From assembly GCF_036880985.1 (NCBI RefSeq), contig NZ_JBAJNO010000008.1:2109500-2173499 (forward strand): a DNA stretch of 64,000 nucleotides, in the 5' to 3' direction. Below are positions 44,092 to 52,928 of the stretch, piece after piece. Source of the DNA: Limibacter armeniacum (lineage in GTDB: Bacteria; Bacteroidota; Bacteroidia; Cytophagales; Flammeovirgaceae). Both the position numbers and the translations under genes were made by a program. Position 1 is the first letter of the stretch, and each line of letters opens with the position of its first letter. The notes below the pieces were generated by a model that was not told where the DNA came from, ran no database searches, and saw only the letters and a list, made by a program, of their open reading frames with translations.

Positions 44092-44811
44092 TTAGGGTTT
44101 GTTTCTTAAAAAATAAGTGAGCGTCAGGCATACTATACCAATCAAAAATAAGAATAGAATTACTGTCAGTTTTTCATATTTGATATAGTCAAATGCTAAT
44201 AAAACCTCTCCATTGGCTGCTATCTGGTATACTTTTGGGCTAACCTGCTCAAGGTCTGATTTTTTTACCCAAACAGTAACTGAACTGGAATTTTTAAGTG
44301 AGCGTGAAATCTGATAGTAGAGAGGGTAACTATAATCACCTCCAATATTTTTTGATAAAATAAATAGTTTTGGATACTCATTCAAACTAAATGATAAAGT
44401 AGCCTTATGGCTTCTAGCTTCATGCCCAAGTGTTCCTTTACTAGTAACCAACTCAGCATCAACCTCAGTGTTTCTTATAGTGCCTGAAATACTGGTCAAT
44501 GAATTATTTGTTGTAAACAATATATCAAACCCCAAAAAGAGTGCTATTCCAATATTGATCAAGCCAATAATCAATATTTTCTGTTGCCCTGTTCTTTTTT
44601 GTTTTGGAGATAAATGTTTTCCGAAGGTCATCACCTCACTTTTTTTTATCTTCTTTTTAGGGGCCTTATAGTTTACAGATTCTCCTCTCTCATTCAGAAT
44701 CCATTTAGCAGCAAGTTTAGCGTCATCAGTGTAATCTGCACTTTCAATAATAACTTTGAGTTCCTGATCGGATTTAGTCGAATACTGTTCTGTTAAAAAA
44801 TTTCGCTTCAC
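44092..44811 (-). CDS. Hypothetical two-helix membrane protein
   Basis: A 239-residue protein. Residues 1-45 form a short helical motif (YSTKSDQELKVIIESADYTD, AAKWILNERGE) that is found at the N-terminus of many unrelated Bacteroidota membrane proteins. A basic linker leads to helix 1 (ILIIGLINIGIALFLGFDIL), then an extracytoplasmic beta domain of about 110 residues, then helix 2 (LTVILFLFLIGIVCLTLTYF) and a short basic tail. The function is unknown. The gene is alone and convergent with the ABC-F gene. Confidence 0.65.
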   Translation of the reverse strand: MKRNFLTEQYSTKSDQELKVIIESADYTDDAKLAAKWILNERGESVNYKAPKKKIKKSEVMTFGKHLSPKQKRTGQQKILIIGLINIGIALFLGFDILFTTNNSLTSISGTIRNTEVDAELVTSKGTLGHEARSHKATLSFSLNEYPKLFILSKNIGGDYSYPLYYQISRSLKNSSSVTVWVKKSDLEQVSPKVYQIAANGEVLLAFDYIKYEKLTVILFLFLIGIVCLTLTYFLRNKP

Positions 44812-45079
44812 AACAAATATTGGGTTAATACAAAAAAATTATGACAAGCTAGTAGAACTTATGTCAATTATCAATTGTGTCATCAATAAAATAACATGAG
44901 CTTTGGATGGGCATTACCGTTATTTTGTTCCTTTGGATCTTATATATTTAGGATGATAATCCATAACTCACGTTACTTTTTCAAAACAAATTCGAATTAT
45001 TTTCCTTCCAGTATAAAACTACATATAAAGTCTGAACAGGCGGGGAATCCGAGCGTAAACTGCTCGACTTAAAAAGAAG

Positions 45080-45658
45080 ATGATGAAAGCAAAACTGGAA
45101 GAAACTTTAAGATCACTCAATATTTTGACAGCAGAGGAAATATCCGAAGGATTGAAAAATTTTGACTTGGTAACAGTCAAAAGAAATGAAATACTAATGG
45201 AAGCAGGGAAGACCTGTGACTGGATAGCCTTTGTGAATTCTGGCATTCTGAGGAACTATTATATTTCAAGTAAGGGTGAGGAAGTTACTTATTGCCTTAC
45301 CTTTCCCAAAAAATTGATTACAGCGTGTTCTTCATTTATCACACAGGAAAAAACCTTTGAAAATATTCATGCAATAACGGATGCAGAATTGTTGGTAATC
45401 AGGAAAAATCAGTTTTCAGCGCTAATTGAGTCAAGCAATAATTGGCTCCGGTTTTCAAATTATTTCTATGAACAGTCTTACATCCTGATGGAAAACCGTC
45501 TGCTTGCCCTGCAAATGGAATCGGCAGAGAAACGTTACGAGGATTTGATAAATAACCATCCAAACTATTTACAGGAAGTTCCCCTCAAATATATCGCTTC
45601 TTATCTTGGAATCACACAAAGGCACTTAAGCCGACTGCGTAAGAACATTTCTTTTTAG
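45080..45658 (+). CDS. Crp/Fnr-family transcriptional regulator
   Basis: A 192-residue protein: cyclic-nucleotide-binding-like barrel (about 20-115; FDLVTVKRNEILMEAGKTCD, YYISSKGEEVTYCLTFPK), a dimer helix (about 120-145) and a C-terminal winged HTH (VPLKYIASYLGITQRHLSRL). No Cys cluster for an Fe-S centre is present and the canonical cAMP residues are not obvious, so the ligand is unknown. It is 78 bases upstream of an NAD(P)H oxidoreductase on the same strand; Bacteroidota often pair this regulator type with one redox enzyme that it controls. Two adjacent ATGs are possible starts. Confidence 0.83.
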   Translation: MMKAKLEETLRSLNILTAEEISEGLKNFDLVTVKRNEILMEAGKTCDWIAFVNSGILRNYYISSKGEEVTYCLTFPKKLITACSSFITQEKTFENIHAITDAELLVIRKNQFSALIESSNNWLRFSNYFYEQSYILMENRLLALQMESAEKRYEDLINNHPNYLQEVPLKYIASYLGITQRHLSRLRKNISF

Positions 45659-45735
45659 ACATTTGTCCTTTCTGAAGGAATTGGATGCCAATACTTTTGT
45701 GTCATAAAAAATGTAAGAACAAAAAATTACAGAAA

Positions 45736-46311
45736 ATGAAAACAACAATTGTATTGGCGCACCCTTGGCATGGCAGTTTTAATAAATCAATATTCGATAC
45801 AATCACTCAAAAACTACAAGCAAAGTCTAAAGATTTTCAAGTGATTGACCTAAACAAAGATAACTTTGATCCAGTACTTCGTGAGGAGGATCTTGCTTTG
45901 TACTCAAAAGGAAAAACAACAGATAAGCAGGTGCTACAATATCAGGAAATGCTGAAAAACACAGATGAACTGGTGTTTATTTTTCCGATTTGGTGGTACG
46001 ATGTGCCAGCCATTCTGAAGGGGTTCATTGATAAGGTAATGCTCAAAGATTTCTCATATGTTGAGACCAGTACAGGACTGAAGGGGTTGTTGACGCATAT
46101 TAGAAAGACAAAGGTAATTACGACTTCTGAATACCCGACTTGGTACCTCAAGCTGTTGCTGGGAAATCCTATCCAGCGGATTTTTATTAATAAAACACTA
46201 AAGGGGATAGGGCTAAAAAAAGTGATGTGGTTAAATAATGACTATACAACAACTGGTAAAAGAGAACTGAAAACCAAATTTCTGAATAAGGTAGCGACAC
46301 ATTTTCAGTAG
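45736..46311 (+). CDS. NAD(P)H-dependent flavodoxin-fold oxidoreductase (quinone reductase type)
   Basis: A 191-residue cytoplasmic protein started at MKTTIVLAHPWHGSFNKSIF; the 17 codons upstream are Lys-rich and not part of the fold. The FMN or FAD phosphate loop is AHPWHGSFNKS; FIFPIWWYDVPAILKGFIDK is the flavin-side motif of the NQO/MdaB/KefF family, and a GLKGLL segment follows. It probably reduces quinones by two electrons with NAD(P)H, helping resist quinone or oxidative stress. It is likely co-transcribed with the Crp/Fnr gene. Confidence 0.83.
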   Translation: MKTTIVLAHPWHGSFNKSIFDTITQKLQAKSKDFQVIDLNKDNFDPVLREEDLALYSKGKTTDKQVLQYQEMLKNTDELVFIFPIWWYDVPAILKGFIDKVMLKDFSYVETSTGLKGLLTHIRKTKVITTSEYPTWYLKLLLGNPIQRIFINKTLKGIGLKKVMWLNNDYTTTGKRELKTKFLNKVATHFQ

Positions 46312-46321
46312 TGATTGCTAT

Positions 46322-46462
46322 ATAATGTGAACTATGGGTTATAACGCTCTTTCAGGGATGAAAATATTATTTACATGCCGGTGGATTCAAGTCCATTGCT
46401 GATGTATTGTTTGCCCTGAAAGGGCGAATTAAGCCATGAAACTAATCCATAGTTCACATTAT
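46322..46462. repeat. 141-bp element with 16-bp perfect terminal inverted repeats
   Basis: ATAATGTGAACTATGG (46322-46337) and its exact complement (46447-46462) bound a 141-bp unit. Inside is a second inverted pair, CGCTCTTTCAGGG (46345-46357) and CCCTGAAAGGGCG (about 46416-46428), with one mismatch, and a short GGATTCAAGTCC palindrome. The right end touches the stop codon of the phosphatase gene. It looks like a non-autonomous mobile or dispersed palindromic element. Confidence 0.7.
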
Positions 46463-47856
46463 CAATAAAGATCTGCCCTAAATCCAACAATCAATACATC
46501 ATCCACCTGTTCATTAGAACCTTTCCAAGTGATAAACTCTCTTTTGATCAGGGATTCTTGCCCATTCATTGGTTCACATACGATTTTGTTCAAAAAAGCG
46601 CGAAGGTTTTTAGAAAGGTATTTTTTGTCATATGGTCCACCAAACTGATCTTGAAAGCCGTCGGAATAGAGGTAGCATATGGTTGACTTGTTCAAGGGAA
46701 TAGTGTGGGTAGTAAATTGGATATTATTCCTGTTTTCGTCACCAATGCTTCTTCTGTCACCCTTGATAATGATGGGCTCTCCATCTTGGATATAATACAA
46801 AGGGATTTTTGCACCTGCATAGTATAACGTTGCCGTATTGGTGTCGACCACACATATGGCGATATCCATTCCATCCCGATTTTTAATAATCATATTTTCC
46901 TTTTTCAGACTGGTGATTACTTGTTGGTCAAGCTCAGTTAGAATCTGGGCAGGGTCTGTGATGTTTTTTAGATAAATGGTTTGGTTAATCAATACAAACC
47001 CTAGGACAGACATGATAGCACCGGGCACACCATGTCCTGTACAGTCAGCAGCTATTACAATCTTATATTGATTGATCTGTCTGGAAAAACAGAAATCACC
47101 ACTTACTACATCCTTAGGGCTGAAGAATACAAAGCTTTTAGGAAACATATCTAACACCTTTTCCTCCAGTGGTAGTATTGTATTCTGAAGCCGTTTGGCA
47201 TACTGAATACTCTCCTTGATGGAAGCAAAGGAAGTGTTGATGTTTTTCTTTTGGGCTTCCAGCAGTCGTTGTTTCCTTTCCAGCTCTTTTCTTTTGGAAA
47301 GTGACACCAAATACACTTGCTGATAATTCTGTCTTAAGATGGAAACGACAATTGTGACCGCTAACATGGAAAGCATAAAAATAATAAGGGTCCAGCTCTG
47401 GAAAGTGTCTGAAGCAGCCGAATATTCTATGTATCCAATATTCTGATGCGAATAGCTAATCAGGTTGAGTGTAAGTGTTAGGATAAAGAAGAATGAAAGC
47501 CATGGAATTAACCTTTTCCAACTGACTAATGCTGCGATAAGAGGGGCCGCCATCATCTGCACAAATGGCATTACCCCATTGTGACCTCTTCTGGAAAATA
47601 AAAAGTGTATGGAAATGGAAATAACAAGATAGAAAACAAAGAATAGATCAAGTCGCTTATAGGAAGTCCTTCGGTTAGCTAAAAAGAACAGCGTACCAAA
47701 GATGATGATGTCAATGATAGAGAAGTAGTAAAACAGGCTGTGTGTATATTCCTTATAAAATAGAAAGGTAATGACACACCTTAGAATATCAATACAGCAG
47801 CATACCAGACACGAAAACTTAAATATCCTATTTTCAAAATTTATAAATGCCTCCAT
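46462..47856 (-). CDS. Membrane protein with SpoIIE-type PP2C phosphatase domain
   Basis: A 464-residue protein. Residues 1-185 hold about six membrane helices. A coiled coil (about 190-225) leads to a SpoIIE/RsbU-like phosphatase domain (about 235-464) with its metal-site motifs: SPKDVVSGDFCFS, AADCTGHGVPGAIMSVLG, LYSDGFQDQFGGPYDKKYLS and NEQVDDVLIVGF. Such enzymes dephosphorylate anti-anti-sigma (STAS) proteins or related targets. Many Cytophagales carry 6TM-coil-PP2C proteins of this form, with unknown partners; none is adjacent here. The stop codon borders a 141-bp inverted-repeat element. Confidence 0.85.
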   Translation of the reverse strand: MEAFINFENRIFKFSCLVCCCIDILRCVITFLFYKEYTHSLFYYFSIIDIIIFGTLFFLANRRTSYKRLDLFFVFYLVISISIHFLFSRRGHNGVMPFVQMMAAPLIAALVSWKRLIPWLSFFFILTLTLNLISYSHQNIGYIEYSAASDTFQSWTLIIFMLSMLAVTIVVSILRQNYQQVYLVSLSKRKELERKQRLLEAQKKNINTSFASIKESIQYAKRLQNTILPLEEKVLDMFPKSFVFFSPKDVVSGDFCFSRQINQYKIVIAADCTGHGVPGAIMSVLGFVLINQTIYLKNITDPAQILTELDQQVITSLKKENMIIKNRDGMDIAICVVDTNTATLYYAGAKIPLYYIQDGEPIIIKGDRRSIGDENRNNIQFTTHTIPLNKSTICYLYSDGFQDQFGGPYDKKYLSKNLRAFLNKIVCEPMNGQESLIKREFITWKGSNEQVDDVLIVGFRADLY

Positions 47857-48014
47857 TGCTTATGAAAGATGTATGTAGACTCAGCCTTTTATATAACACC
47901 AATACGGTGATTGATGACTCCATTTGCACTGATATAAGGGGATAACCTTTTATATTAGTTGGCTGTTATAGACAACGCCTTATTTTCAAAAACCAAAACT
48001 CAAATACTATATCC

Positions 48015-49166
48015 ATGCTTGAAAACTTGGAATCAATCAATTGGGAAGATACTATCAGCTGTTCCATTTCTGAGAGAATGCCTGATTTGATCAAAGAGCT
48101 GACCAGTAAAGACCGTATGGTACGTCAGGATGCTATGTGGGATTTGTATGACAGTATAATTGATCAGGATGAAACAAGGTTGGAGTTGGCAACTTATGTA
48201 GCGCCATTCTTATTTGAACTAATCTTATCTGATAATATAAAAGATAGACAGGAGCTTATCAAGTTACTGGTATGTCTGGCGATACCTAATGATTATATCA
48301 AGGAATTTCTCGGGGTGGGGTTTACAATCGATAAATTTAAATCGGTGTTGCAGGATGCCGAAAACAAGATGTCGGATGATAAACGGAAGCTTTATAAGCA
48401 ACGAGGAGGAGGATTGAAAACAAGTTTAGCTTGTTATGGAATGATTGCAAAAGAGGCGGGGAAGTTTTTACAGTTAACAGAAGACAAAGACAAACTAACA
48501 AGAAGAGCGGCTATTTATGCATTGGCTTGGTTCCCTGATCTTGCGGATAAGTCTGCTCCAATGGTCAACGCTCTCTTGCCATCACTAAAAAGTGAATATA
48601 ATATAGCCAATGCACTCTTGGCAGTTGGTATGCTAAGTAAAGAAGCAAGCGAGGACACAGAACTAGGCGTAATGGATCATTATTTAGGACATAGTTCAGA
48701 TTTGGTAAGGCTGTCTGCGGCAACAGTCCTATTTCAGCACCAATACAGTGAACGTACCTTAAAAATTCTGATTGAAGGCCTGAAGGGAGGTTCGTTCTTA
48801 TTGGAACCTGATTTCTTTTATTACGATGGAGACTTTACAGATTACATTATACAGGTACTGTCTTCCAATAGCAGGTATGAAGTGAAAATTATGATGGCAT
48901 TATGTGAAGCTTTACTAGAAACACCCAAGGACGACATACTTGGTATAATCAGGGCAATTATTGCAATTCTGAAAAAAATAAGGACTACGCCAATCACAGA
49001 AACCAGTCGGGAAGACCTTACTTCAGTTGAAGTTTGGGCATTGGAAAATATACTGGACCTGCTACGCAAAGACGAAGAGGAAGTGTATTACTCATATCAT
49101 AGAAAGCTTTCGGAGGCAGGGATTTACAGTACTGAAGCTGAATTGAAAAGTTATCTTGGTCGGTAA
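48015..49166 (+). CDS. HEAT-repeat-like protein, function unknown
   Basis: A 383-residue soluble, acidic, all-helical protein. Repeating helical pairs such as LIKELTSKDRMVRQDAMWDL, RRAAIYALAWFPDLADKSAP, and DLVRLSAATVLFQHQYSERT suggest an alpha-solenoid of HEAT/PBS type. No catalytic motif or signal peptide. Proteins of this form occur as scaffold or as immunity-like proteins in variable regions; the genes further on (51-53 kb) also look like that, but nothing ties this one to a toxin. Divergent from the phosphatase gene. Confidence 0.6.
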   Translation: MLENLESINWEDTISCSISERMPDLIKELTSKDRMVRQDAMWDLYDSIIDQDETRLELATYVAPFLFELILSDNIKDRQELIKLLVCLAIPNDYIKEFLGVGFTIDKFKSVLQDAENKMSDDKRKLYKQRGGGLKTSLACYGMIAKEAGKFLQLTEDKDKLTRRAAIYALAWFPDLADKSAPMVNALLPSLKSEYNIANALLAVGMLSKEASEDTELGVMDHYLGHSSDLVRLSAATVLFQHQYSERTLKILIEGLKGGSFLLEPDFFYYDGDFTDYIIQVLSSNSRYEVKIMMALCEALLETPKDDILGIIRAIIAILKKIRTTPITETSREDLTSVEVWALENILDLLRKDEEEVYYSYHRKLSEAGIYSTEAELKSYLGR

Positions 49167-49215
49167 TAATCACTTGAACTAGGAGGAAAGATGCATTTCA
49201 AAGGAATTGTGAGAT

Positions 49216-49275
49216 AATGGACTGAAATCCATCGCAACGGCCATTAATTCTTACTTCCTTGACAGAAGAGCGAAT
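49216..49275 (-). repeat. Degenerate relative of the 141-bp element
   Basis: AATGGACTGAAATCCATCG, an AT-rich stretch, then CCTTGACAGAAGAGCG parallel, in order, the minus strand of the 46.3-kb element (AATGGACTTGAATCCACCG, then CCCTGAAAGAGCG). Terminal arms are not recognisable. It lies 69 bases before the HTH gene. Confidence 0.4.
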
Positions 49276-49343
49276 TTGTCATTCGGTAAGCTGTAGGTTA
49301 TTTTTTACAAACAGCTCCATTACCGTATTAATATTTTCAGAAA

Positions 49344-50054
49344 ATGGCTCACCTGAATTATACCCAACGCCAAGAAATTCAAGCACTTCTTGAAACTGGT
49401 ATTTCCAAGTCGGAAATCGCCAGGCGTCTGGGTGTGCATCGGGCTACAGTAAGCAGGGAGATATTACGGAATAGATCCACCGATGGCAAGTATATAGCGT
49501 CACAAGCAGAACAGAAAAAGGAAGTTAGGAGATATGTAGCAAACAAAGCACAGAAAGGTATTTGTAAAGGTATTCATCTTTCACACAAGTATCCCAAGCT
49601 TCTGCGTCAGAAGAATAAAAGGTTTTACCAAAGTCCGATGCTGTCATTTTTTGAGACGCTTCCAAATGCTCAGCATAATGTTCCTGTAATAAGATACCGA
49701 GTGGAGTTAAGAGCAATTAGGTGGGACAGCAGAGGCTATCGCTCACTGAAAAGCAGTACCAGAAGGTTTATTCCATTTACAATCCATAGCCGTATGGCAA
49801 CCAACAAAATTTCGGTAATCAAGCGTAGTTACCGAAAGTGGGACACACATCCATTTGCAGGGCGTAGGCACCAAGTATATTGGCTAGACTACCGACATGA
49901 GTTAATGGCATTTCAATACTACGGAATGAAATTAAAAAGAAGAACAGCCGTAACTCTTCCTAAATTCTTACATCAGCAATTATGGATAAGCAAGCCCGAG
50001 ATTTCCATCAGCGATGCTTGTGAAACGGTATCTAGTCACAAGAAAATTGCCTAG
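49344..50054 (+). CDS. IS30-type helix-turn-helix protein without recognisable transposase catalytic domain
   Basis: A 236-residue basic protein. Residues 1-65 are an IS30-family N-terminal HTH (LNYTQRQEIQALLETGISKS, EIARRLGVHRATVSREILRN, KYIASQAEQKK). IS30 transposases continue with a second HTH and a DDE domain; here, from about residue 75, the sequence (NKRFYQSPMLSFFETLPN, SRRFIPFTIHSRMATNK-like, VYWLDYRHELMAFQYYGMKL) shows none of the usual W-S-P-E-x-I or DDE motifs. The frame is open throughout, so it is not simply frameshifted. It may be a domesticated DNA-binding protein or a chimera. It stands next to a relic of a dispersed repeat. Confidence 0.6.
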   Translation: MAHLNYTQRQEIQALLETGISKSEIARRLGVHRATVSREILRNRSTDGKYIASQAEQKKEVRRYVANKAQKGICKGIHLSHKYPKLLRQKNKRFYQSPMLSFFETLPNAQHNVPVIRYRVELRAIRWDSRGYRSLKSSTRRFIPFTIHSRMATNKISVIKRSYRKWDTHPFAGRRHQVYWLDYRHELMAFQYYGMKLKRRTAVTLPKFLHQQLWISKPEISISDACETVSSHKKIA

Positions 50055-50441
50055 TACAATTCGGTATGCCAAATACTAATAGCAAAAATAAAATGGAGAA
50101 GACCCAGTCGGGTCTTTTTTTATGTCCAATCAAAATAGAAGTGACATACTTAAATTTTGAGTTGAGACCAATCCAAAATCAAGTGTTGCGATTTGGAATT
50201 GGGAGGTGGTAATACACGGAAGAATTACTAAAAATTTAAGTGAAGCAGAAGTTGTAAACGATTAACCCCAAGCCTGTGTTGTAGGGTTAAATAGCCTGAA
50301 ACAGGTTTTGTTCAAAAAGAAAAGCAGTAAAGCATCAGAGAATATTTTCGCTTGTGAGCTGTAGGACAAACAGCGTAGTTGGATTGGTAAATAGGACAGC
50401 ATTTTTAATGCTAACAGATTGACAATTTAAACTTTGAAACT
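50055..50441. other. Spacer after the HTH gene with terminator and weak palindromes
   Basis: After the terminator at 50099-50121 there is an 11-base inverted pair (ACTTAAATTTT at 50148, AAAATTTAAGT at 50231) enclosing an imperfect hairpin (CCAATCCAAAATC / GATTTGGAATTGG). This could be a small MITE relic or chance in AT-rich sequence. No gene seen. Confidence 0.35.
50099..50121 (+). terminator. Terminator after the HTH gene
   Basis: AGACCC / GGGTCT with a 4-base loop and a following run of seven Ts. Confidence 0.8.
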
Positions 50442-50861
50442 ATGGATGCCTTTGAAAACGCAAAAACATTTTTTCACAACTGTGAATCTGCAAAAGGATG
50501 GGAAGCTTGTCAGGAATATGTGTCAGAAAACGCTGAATTTCATGCCCAAAGTGAGCCACTAGCAGAAATGACAAAGGTACAGGAATATGTCAATTGGGTG
50601 GAAGGGTTAAGCAATGTTACCATGCCTGGCTGTTCTTATAAATTGCATGCAGCAGCTTATGACAAAGAAAACAACACCGCAATATTTTATTCCACTTTTA
50701 CAGGTACGCATAAAGGAGAGGGAGGACCAACTCCACCTACCGGTAAGACAACCAATACACATTATGTTTATGCCTTAAAGATGAATGATGAAGGCAAAGT
50801 GGAGAGCATGACTAAAATTTGGAATTCCACTTGGGCAATGCGTGAGCTGGGTTGGATATAG
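50442..50861 (+). CDS. SnoaL-like / NTF2-fold protein
   Basis: A 139-residue cytoplasmic protein of the NTF2-like superfamily. Helix 1-2 FENAKTFFHNCESAKGWEAC, then EYVSENAEFHAQSEPLAEMT, and late strands NTAIFYSTFTGTHKGEGGPT and THYVYALKMNDEGKVESMTK give the cone-shaped pocket order; the C-terminal KIWNSTWAMRELGW fits the SnoaL-like group. Members include cyclases, isomerases and many proteins with no known substrate. It is a single gene with its own terminator. Confidence 0.72.
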   Translation: MDAFENAKTFFHNCESAKGWEACQEYVSENAEFHAQSEPLAEMTKVQEYVNWVEGLSNVTMPGCSYKLHAAAYDKENNTAIFYSTFTGTHKGEGGPTPPTGKTTNTHYVYALKMNDEGKVESMTKIWNSTWAMRELGWI

Positions 50862-50900
50862 CTAACTGCAAACGTAGCATTTTACTTTTCTGAAAATTAT

Positions 50901-50928
50901 AAAAAGACCCCAACAGGTCTTTTTTTTT
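50901..50928 (+). terminator. Terminator of the SnoaL-like gene
   Basis: AAAGACC / GGTCTTT with a 6-base loop, then a run of eight or more Ts. Confidence 0.85.
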
Positions 50929-51047
50929 ATGGTAATGGCTGTAAGTTGGAAGTAATAAGATGGAGAGAGGAACAAAAACTTATTTTTTGATAGGGGAAAT
51001 AAAATGTATTATTCGGAGTAAATAAAACATTTTTTGATTGAATAGAG

Positions 51048-51743
51048 ATGGGAACAATTAAAAAGCATAGTTTTTTAGACTTGAAGATTGGTGCTGTAGG
51101 GGAATATGCAATGGTTATCGATCTAACTGAGTTAGACAAATGGAGAGGATTGGGTTGGCTGACTTATCAGGAGGTTAATTTGCCTGATGGAGATGAGGAG
51201 GCATTTTTAGTATATGGTGATCTGGATAAAGAATTACAGACATTGGTATTTAATAGCCCTCCCTTACTGAAAGATATCTCCCAAAATGAAATTATTGGAA
51301 AGAAAGTCTTGGATATTACAACTCACTTAGGAACTTATGGAATGGGAGGTGCTGGATTTTTTGGGATGCTCTTGGATAATTTTGAATACTTGACATATGC
51401 AGTTTGGGGAGCTGGTGATTATGTGATTATTAATGATAGAATAGTTGAATGCAACCCTGAATACTATCATAAAAGTAGACCTTGGATATCAGACTATGGT
51501 GATAATCTTTCATGGGATGAACTTACAGAATATATCAAGGGAGGAATTATCAAATCGTATTTAATAAAGGATGATACCTGTGAAATAGTAGTCGAAAAAA
51601 GTACTGAAGAGATTAAGGTTGAGTTTGTTAGAAATGATAAAAGGTTACCAAGGAGTAGAGGTAGAAAGCGAAATGCATATAAAAAGGGTCAAATAGCTGA
51701 TTATATATTATTTCAACATGAAGATGCAGTATTAGTTGTTTGA
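51048..51743 (+). CDS. Hypothetical protein of a small-orphan-gene block
   Basis: A 231-residue soluble protein, not recognised. It starts MGTIKKHSFLDLKIGAVGEY and has Gly-rich central segments (GTYGMGGAGFFGMLLDNFEY, AVWGAGDYVIINDRIVECNP) and a basic stretch (RLPRSRGRKRNAYKKGQ) near the C-terminus. No signal peptide, helix or known catalytic motif. It is the first of three same-strand genes (51.0-52.9 kb) of similar kind and AT-rich composition. Such runs of unrelated small soluble proteins often are immunity or orphan-immunity genes of contact-dependent toxins, but no toxin is in the window. Confidence 0.55.
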   Translation: MGTIKKHSFLDLKIGAVGEYAMVIDLTELDKWRGLGWLTYQEVNLPDGDEEAFLVYGDLDKELQTLVFNSPPLLKDISQNEIIGKKVLDITTHLGTYGMGGAGFFGMLLDNFEYLTYAVWGAGDYVIINDRIVECNPEYYHKSRPWISDYGDNLSWDELTEYIKGGIIKSYLIKDDTCEIVVEKSTEEIKVEFVRNDKRLPRSRGRKRNAYKKGQIADYILFQHEDAVLVV

Positions 51744-51772
51744 TATGGTTAAGCATACTTCAGAAGCCCCAC

Positions 51773-51806
51773 TAGTCGTAGGTTTATCGAAGCGATCCTA
51801 CGACTA
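51773..51806 (+). terminator. Hairpin between the first two orphan genes
   Basis: Perfect 10-bp stem TAGTCGTAGG / CCTACGACTA with a 14-base loop containing TTATCGAAGCGA; no strong T-run, so termination is weak. It resembles the hairpin at 52976 in loop and layout. Confidence 0.5.
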
Positions 51807-51829
51807 ATATTGTATCTAGTACTAAAATA

Positions 51830-52165
51830 ATGAGTGAAATGACTGAAGATAATTTTAAAAAAATAGTGATTGGAATAAGTGCTTCGGATACTTTTGAAAA
51901 TACAGAAAATTGGTTGGCTCGTGGATTAAATCCTTCTGACCAAACTGTGATTGCAATTCTAAGAAACTCTACAAATGACTTTCTTGAAAAGCTTGAAAAG
52001 ATATATTACACCAGTGAGTCTTCTGAAACAAAGCTAAAACAAGTTTCAGACATTGTTGATGAGCTGTCGTGGGAGGAGCTTGATACAGAAGAAAAAGAGT
52101 TTATGGCAGAAACGCTGGCTCCTGCAATTGAAGCAGCAGGATTTGATCCTTGGGCTATATTTTAA
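51830..52165 (+). CDS. Small acidic hypothetical protein
   Basis: A 111-residue acidic protein, all-helical by composition: GISASDTFENTENWLARGLN, FLEKLEKIYYTSESSETKLK, then EELDTEEKEFMAETLAPAIE and a short DPWAIF end. Low pI, small size and gene context fit an immunity-type protein or antitoxin, but the family is not recognised. Its start follows the stop of the previous gene by 86 bases, with a hairpin in between. Confidence 0.55.
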   Translation: MSEMTEDNFKKIVIGISASDTFENTENWLARGLNPSDQTVIAILRNSTNDFLEKLEKIYYTSESSETKLKQVSDIVDELSWEELDTEEKEFMAETLAPAIEAAGFDPWAIF

Positions 52166-52244
52166 CTTTAGACTATGAAGACAAGAGAAATAGTGAGAAT
52201 TTACCCAATTGAGAGGGGGGGACTGTTGAGCTAACAATGAAAAA

Positions 52245-52928
52245 ATGCGTAATAATAATAAAGTTAGAATATATCCTGTGATTGAAATGAGTCCTTGGCA
52301 AATAGATGGAGGGGAAGATATTGAAATTAGAGAAGGACAAGACTTTTCCGAGTTTGCAATAGAGATATTTAAAAAGAATGGGATTGAGAATATTGAACAG
52401 CTAGATCCATATGGTTATTGTTCCATTAAGGTTTCAGACATTAGTGATAATGATTTGAAAATTTTTATTGATAAGGAAGTTAGTGATGCAGAAATTCCCG
52501 AGAATGGAATTGAAGCCGTTGGTCCATTCAGTGGAGGTTTAGTAATTGTAGTAAATGACCAAGTAGTACATCATCAATGTTGTGGAGATATCTCGGATTA
52601 TAAAAATTGGAAGACATTTCTTGAGGAATCACCTGAAGATTGGAGTCAGATTTGGATAGGGCATCCATGGTTGTATGGTAGGGTTCGAAAAAATAATGTT
52701 GAATTGTCTGATTATATTGAACACACAGGGCGTCTAGAGAAAGATTTGCCTGTCCATCTACACGTTGATAAAGCAGAATTTGAATTACAGTTCAATTTAG
52801 CAATAGAGGAATTGTTAGCATTCAAAAAACGAATATATATGGTTTTAAAATCAGAAATGAAGGGAGTTGCAAAAGAAGTTTCAGAATTATTAATAGAAGG
52901 TGATGGTGACCCTAACAACCCTGTATGA
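52245..52928 (+). CDS. Hypothetical immunity-like protein
   Basis: A 227-residue soluble protein with a recognisable shape: an N-terminal strand region (RIYPVIEMSPWQIDGGEDIE), a GGLVIVVNDQVVHHQCCGDI segment with a Cys-Cys pair, then SDYKNWKTFLEESPEDWSQI and WIGHPWLYGRV, and a helical C-terminus. Similar proteins with a CCGD-x-x-x-x-x-W stretch occur in bacterial toxin-immunity neighbourhoods; I cannot name the family. It is the last of the three-gene run and is followed by a terminator. Confidence 0.58.
   Translation: MRNNNKVRIYPVIEMSPWQIDGGEDIEIREGQDFSEFAIEIFKKNGIENIEQLDPYGYCSIKVSDISDNDLKIFIDKEVSDAEIPENGIEAVGPFSGGLVIVVNDQVVHHQCCGDISDYKNWKTFLEESPEDWSQIWIGHPWLYGRVRKNNVELSDYIEHTGRLEKDLPVHLHVDKAEFELQFNLAIEELLAFKKRIYMVLKSEMKGVAKEVSELLIEGDGDPNNPV

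Noticed and set aside
50148-50241. Possible MITE with 11-bp ACTTAAATTTT ends
   Set aside because: The arms are short and AT-only for the most part, so chance is likely; noted only in the spacer entry.
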